This document shows, piece after piece, positions 60,885 through 64,000 of a stretch of 64,000 nucleotides of DNA. Made by a program: the position numbers and the translations under genes. The first letter of the stretch is position 1, and each line of letters begins with the position of its first letter. Origin of the DNA: Litorimonas sp. (GTDB lineage Bacteria > Pseudomonadota > Alphaproteobacteria > Caulobacterales > Maricaulaceae); the NCBI GenBank assembly GCA_029936425.1, contig JAPYSU010000006.1:132425-196424 (forward strand). The letters run 5' to 3'. The notes below the pieces were generated by a model that was not told the DNA's origin, did not search any database, and worked only from the letters and a program-made list of their open reading frames with translations.

Positions 60885-62248
60885 AAAAATTTAGCGGGCT
60901 GATTTCTCTGGCGGCGCTGGGCCTTGCCGGCTGTGTCACCGGGCCGGACCCAATTGCCCCCGATCTGGAGGCGCCGGACGCCTATCAGACAGAATTGAAA
61001 TTTAATCAGGTGGCGTCTCCGGAAAAAGCCTGGTGGGAGGGGTTTTCCGATCCTGCCTTGAGTGAGTTGATAGAAACGTCACTGGACCAAAATCTGGATA
61101 TTGAAAATGCCCTTGCCAATCTTGCAAGAGCCCGGGCGCAAGTCGGAGCTTCAGAATCCGACCTTTTCCCGAGCTTCGATGCTTTCGTGGATAGCGAAAT
61201 ATCTTCTATTCTGACCGGAGGGGTCGAAGCCGAGGCCAGTGCGACCGGAGGCGGAGTCTTCTCTTTTGATCCAGACATTGCCGGAAGAAACAAACGGGCT
61301 TTACAGGGCGCCAGAGCCCGTTTTGAGGCCGCTCGCTTTACAGTCGAAGATATCCGGCGTTTGACCGCAAGTTCCGTGGCCAACCAATATATTGCCCTGC
61401 GCCGATCCGGGGCGGCGATTGTTCTGCTGGAGACCTCGCTCGATCTACAGGAAAGAACTCTCGAAATTGTAACGGCCCGCTTTGACGCCGGACTCTCTCC
61501 GGCGCTTGATGTGGACCGCGCCGCCGCCGATCTGGCCCGCACGCAGTCTCAAAGAAGTTTATTGAGAGCCAATCGAAGGAGCGCGGAATACGCTCTTTCT
61601 GTCTTGGTTGGGGAAGCGCCCAGAGGGGAATATATGGGTCTCCCGGAAGAGGATATCATACCAAATTATTCGGCAGGGCCTGAATTGGGCGTTCCGACGG
61701 ATTTGCTCCGGCGGCGTCCGGACATTCGCGCCGCCGAAGCAACTCTCGTCGCTGAAATTGCCGATATTGGCGTGGAACAGGCCGATCTATACCCGTCCCT
61801 TCGCCTGCCCGGGACCATCAGCGCCAGCCGGACGACCTCGAATAATGGATTGAACGCTTTGACAGCCAGTCTCGGGGCAATTCTGGACATCCCGATTTTT
61901 GATGCCGGGCGGAGACGCGCTGAAGTGGACATACAAAGAGCCGAAGCCGATGCTGCGATCGCCAAATATAAATCGACCCTTTTGGACGCCATTCGCGAAA
62001 CTGAAACGGCCCTGTTACAAATTCAGGCTTTGACAGAACAAAAAACCGAACTGGAAAAAGCGGTGCAGTCCAGTCAGTCGGCCTTTAATCAGCTCAATGC
62101 GCTTTACCGTGAGGGCCTGGCGGATTTTATCGATGTTCTGGACTCTCAACGAACCCTCATCTCCAGCCGGGAAGCCGTTGTCGCGGCTGATGCCAATATC
62201 GCTTTGGCATATATCAATCTTTACACGGCGGTTGGATATTCGGAATAA
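60881..62248 (+). CDS. Outer membrane efflux lipoprotein (OprM/NodT family)
   Basis: This 455-residue protein has a lipobox (LAALGLAGC) and two TolC-type repeats: WWEGFSDPALSELIETSLDQ, and after the middle GVPTDLLRRRPDIRAAEATL, a NodT hallmark. The second repeat is ADFIDVLDSQRTLISSREAV. It forms the outer membrane channel for the pump upstream. The ATGA overlap makes it the last gene of the three-gene operon. About 130 bases then separate it from the tRNA gene. Confidence 0.93.
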   Translation: MKKFSGLISLAALGLAGCVTGPDPIAPDLEAPDAYQTELKFNQVASPEKAWWEGFSDPALSELIETSLDQNLDIENALANLARARAQVGASESDLFPSFDAFVDSEISSILTGGVEAEASATGGGVFSFDPDIAGRNKRALQGARARFEAARFTVEDIRRLTASSVANQYIALRRSGAAIVLLETSLDLQERTLEIVTARFDAGLSPALDVDRAAADLARTQSQRSLLRANRRSAEYALSVLVGEAPRGEYMGLPEEDIIPNYSAGPELGVPTDLLRRRPDIRAAEATLVAEIADIGVEQADLYPSLRLPGTISASRTTSNNGLNALTASLGAILDIPIFDAGRRRAEVDIQRAEADAAIAKYKSTLLDAIRETETALLQIQALTEQKTELEKAVQSSQSAFNQLNALYREGLADFIDVLDSQRTLISSREAVVAADANIALAYINLYTAVGYSE

Positions 62249-62378
62249 GGGCGTCCATAAATGCACCGCCTTTATGTCCATCCTCAAATTTTTTAATTTG
62301 AACGTTTCACAAGATATTTTGCTGTGAAAACTAAGGTCTTATCTAAAAAGGAAAGAGACAGTTCGTCTCGCGAACCTT

Positions 62379-62454
<76 letters not shown>

Positions 62455-62576
62455 TGTCCAATATGTGGGCCGAATGTGTCGGCTTGGATAGGTTTGCGCC
62501 GTTTAATCTCCGGCGCCGGAGCGGTCAAGACGACAATTGCCGTCTTGAGGGATTTAATACATTATAGACAATAGAC

Positions 62577-63044
62577 CTAGATTTCGATCTCTTCAGGTTC
62601 TTCGTCGTCATCCGCGTCATCAGGCGGCGGCATTTCATTGTCGTCATCGTCATCTGTGACAAGAGCGGCATCTTCGTCTTCGTCTTCATCTTCGGAATAG
62701 CCGTCATAGCCCGGTTTTTCATCATCATCACCGGACGCGCCGCCCACAACGGCCATATCGTCGCCGTCAAGCTCTAGCTCTTTCGCGGCTTCCTCTTCTT
62801 CGTCGATATCATCCTCATCGACCTCTTTATTTTCGTTATCTTCGTCATCGTCGTCATCGTCGTCGTCATTCTTGGACTCAGGCGGTAATTGAGAAGATGG
62901 CAGAATAGGCGCCGTAACGAACTGATCCCAAGCGGTTTCAGTCGCACAAATGGGGCAAAGCGCCGGGTCTTTGCCAAGGTCATAAAATTTTGCATCGCAT
63001 TCTGGGCAAACACGTTTTGTGCCCAAATCAACCTTCTTTGCCAT
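62577..63044 (-). CDS. TIGR02300/FYDLN family acidic zinc-ribbon protein
   Basis: This is a 155-residue protein from ATG 63044. The N-terminus MAKKVDLGTKRVCPECDAKF with YDLGKDP and CPIC matches TIGR02300, which is common in alphaproteobacteria, with four cysteines for one zinc ribbon. From about residue 55 the protein is an acidic, Asp/Glu-rich tail with no fold, encoded by GAT/GAC runs. The function is unknown. It lies upstream of aroA, divergently, as is usual in this class. The frame-open extension before ATG 63044 runs through the intergenic region. Confidence 0.88.
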   Translation of the reverse strand: MAKKVDLGTKRVCPECDAKFYDLGKDPALCPICATETAWDQFVTAPILPSSQLPPESKNDDDDDDDDEDNENKEVDEDDIDEEEEAAKELELDGDDMAVVGGASGDDDEKPGYDGYSEDEDEDEDAALVTDDDDDNEMPPPDDADDDEEPEEIEI

Positions 63045-63215
63045 CAGGATGGTCCTTCCTCTGTCGCAGTGTGTGCAGTGCGCCTGTCCTGCGATAAAAT
63101 ATATATTTTTTGTTGCGTGGAGAAATAGGCGTTGTAAAACCCGCTTCCCGCTGGTCAATCCGCCTCTTAGCGGCTGGGCTAATCAAGTCAACCGCCAATG
63201 GATGTCAGTCTGTAT

Positions 63216-64000
63216 ATGTCCTCACCTGTTAAGACCGCAACCGCCTCCCCCTCAACGGCTTTGAAGGGGACTGTTACAGCGCCAGGTGATAAGTCCATTT
63301 CTCACAGATCGATTATTTTCGGAGCCATGGCCGAAGGGGTCACGGAAGTGACGGGCCTGTTACGGGGAGAGGATATTTTATCTACTGTCAGCGCCATGCG
63401 GTCTTTTGGCGCGAAAATTACCGAAGAGGAGAGCGGCACATGGCGGATTGAAGGCGTTGGCGCCAAAGGATTTGCCTCGCCAACAGGTGATGTAGATTGC
63501 GGAAATGCCGGCACAGGCGTTCGCCTCATCATGGGGGCCGCCGCCGGATATAGGCTGACCGCCCGTTTTACCGGGGACGCCTCTTTATCCATTCGGCCGA
63601 TGAACCGAATTTTGGACCCGCTTAGAGAAATGGGCGCTTCGGCTGACGCCCGCACACTGGACTCTGGCGAAGCTGGCCGCCTGCCTGTTAGGCTCAAAAG
63701 CGACGGAGCGCTTCGGCCGATTGAATACCGTCCGCCTCATGCCTCCGCTCAGGTAAAATCCGCCATATTATTGGCCGGGTTAAATGCGAAAGGCACAACA
63801 ACCGTGATTGAGCCGATTGCGACGCGGGATCATACGGAAAATATGCTTCGCGCCTTTGGCGTTCCAGTGAACACCAAAACTATCGCCAATGCCGCCTATA
63901 TCAGCGTGACCGGGCCGGCCAAGCTGAAAGCGACAAAGATAAAAGTCCCTGGCGATCCGTCTTCCGCCGCTTTTCCAATTATTGCCGCGCTCATTACACC
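63216..64000 (+). CDS. aroA: 3-phosphoshikimate 1-carboxyvinyltransferase (5' part, cut by the window end)
   Basis: From ATG 63216 an open frame of 261 complete codons runs to the end of the window. GTVTAPGDKSISHRSIIFGA is the EPSP synthase start with its Lys-Ser phosphate site. GNAGTGVRLIMGAAAG, then SIRPMNRILDPLREMGA, SAQVKSAILLAGL and PGDPSSAAFPIIAAL follow in the right order. It condenses shikimate-3-phosphate with phosphoenolpyruvate in aromatic amino acid synthesis. GNAGTGVRL has alanine where class I enzymes commonly have the glycine of GNAGTAMR-type, a pattern that is seen in class II enzymes. The ribosome binding site is weak. Confidence 0.95.
   Translation, partial: MSSPVKTATASPSTALKGTVTAPGDKSISHRSIIFGAMAEGVTEVTGLLRGEDILSTVSAMRSFGAKITEEESGTWRIEGVGAKGFASPTGDVDCGNAGTGVRLIMGAAAGYRLTARFTGDASLSIRPMNRILDPLREMGASADARTLDSGEAGRLPVRLKSDGALRPIEYRPPHASAQVKSAILLAGLNAKGTTTVIEPIATRDHTENMLRAFGVPVNTKTIANAAYISVTGPAKLKATKIKVPGDPSSAAFPIIAALIT

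Noticed and set aside
62506..62548. Palindrome CTCCGGCGCCGGAG and hairpin TCAAGACG/CGTCTTGA as terminators of the TIGR02300 gene
   Set aside because: Both stems are real, but no T-run follows on the minus strand, so a terminator role is not supported.

Overview
The window looks like about 64 kb of chromosome from a Gram-negative alphaproteobacterium with mid-range GC (close to 50% by eye). The best lineage markers are at the right end. There a tRNA-Ala(GGC) gene is followed by an acidic zinc-ribbon protein of the TIGR02300/FYDLN type and then aroA, an order I know from alphaproteobacteria. A TonB-dependent receptor, etfBA, pxpABC, an EI-Ntr type ptsP and an ABCB7/Atm1-type exporter agree with this. 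A marine Caulobacterales/Maricaulales relative is a guess only. I see no prophage, integrase, transposase, plasmid gene or CRISPR array.

Layout. 1-1.7 kb: 3' part of a TonB-dependent receptor with a terminator, then a decayed DUF2959 lipoprotein gene. 2.4-7.6 kb: a terminal oxidase locus (CtaG, a HemJ/CopD-like protein, a DUF2231 protein on the other strand, a subunit II without CuA ligands, a fused subunit I-III and a small membrane protein). 7.8-10.3 kb: an 828-residue membrane fusion protein (SDR + SPW + VKOR-like). 10.3-11.4 kb: gene-free and rich in repeats. 11.4-18.6 kb: a flavoprotein, a TSUP exporter, 5-oxoprolinase pxpABC, a PabB-PabC fusion and ZntB. 18.6-24.9 kb: a tightly coupled DUF4129-DUF4350-MoxR-DUF58-SpoIIM-RDD operon. 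24.9-29.1 kb: an XRE regulator, a WecG/TagA glycosyltransferase, an Atm1-like exporter and a barrel-like lipoprotein. 29.3-32.6 kb: a four-gene operon (SDR, DUF1330, DUF2855, crotonase), convergent with etfBA. 34.3-35.6 kb: a second gene-free repeat island. 35.6-44.4 kb: lipoproteins, a DUF45-type metallopeptidase, nucleoside transporter plus purine nucleoside phosphorylase, ptsP, rimM, a TonB-C protein and a GlsB-type protein. 44.4-47.2 kb: metK and ahcY. 47.3-55.3 kb: glycosyltransferase, phosphohexomutase, MazG-like, PhoD, sterol desaturase family, ugd, galU. 55.4-56.4 kb: a SET-domain protein and an unknown. 56.7-62.2 kb: a tripartite RND efflux operon. 62.4-64 kb: tRNA-Ala, TIGR02300 and the start of aroA.

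How the genes fit together. The phosphohexomutase, GalU and Ugd would supply sugar phosphates and UDP-glucose/UDP-glucuronate for surface polysaccharide made by glycosyltransferases such as the two here. MetK and AhcY form two steps of the SAM cycle. The CNT-family transporter and PNP form a nucleoside salvage pair. EtfAB could accept electrons from acyl-CoA oxidation, which suits the neighbouring crotonase operon.

The most unusual material is non-coding. A roughly 330-360 bp sequence occurs twice, about 24 kb apart in opposite orientation. Both copies lie next to the same 118-120 bp palindromic element. The second island also holds two other long palindromes built on the same plan (outer arm, side hairpin, inner arm, centre). 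Among proteins, the points of most interest are the CuA-less oxidase subunit II, the VKOR-like domain lacking its usual cysteines, the SDR/DUF1330/DUF2855/crotonase operon, and a glycosyltransferase gene whose natural ATG is followed at once by TAG.
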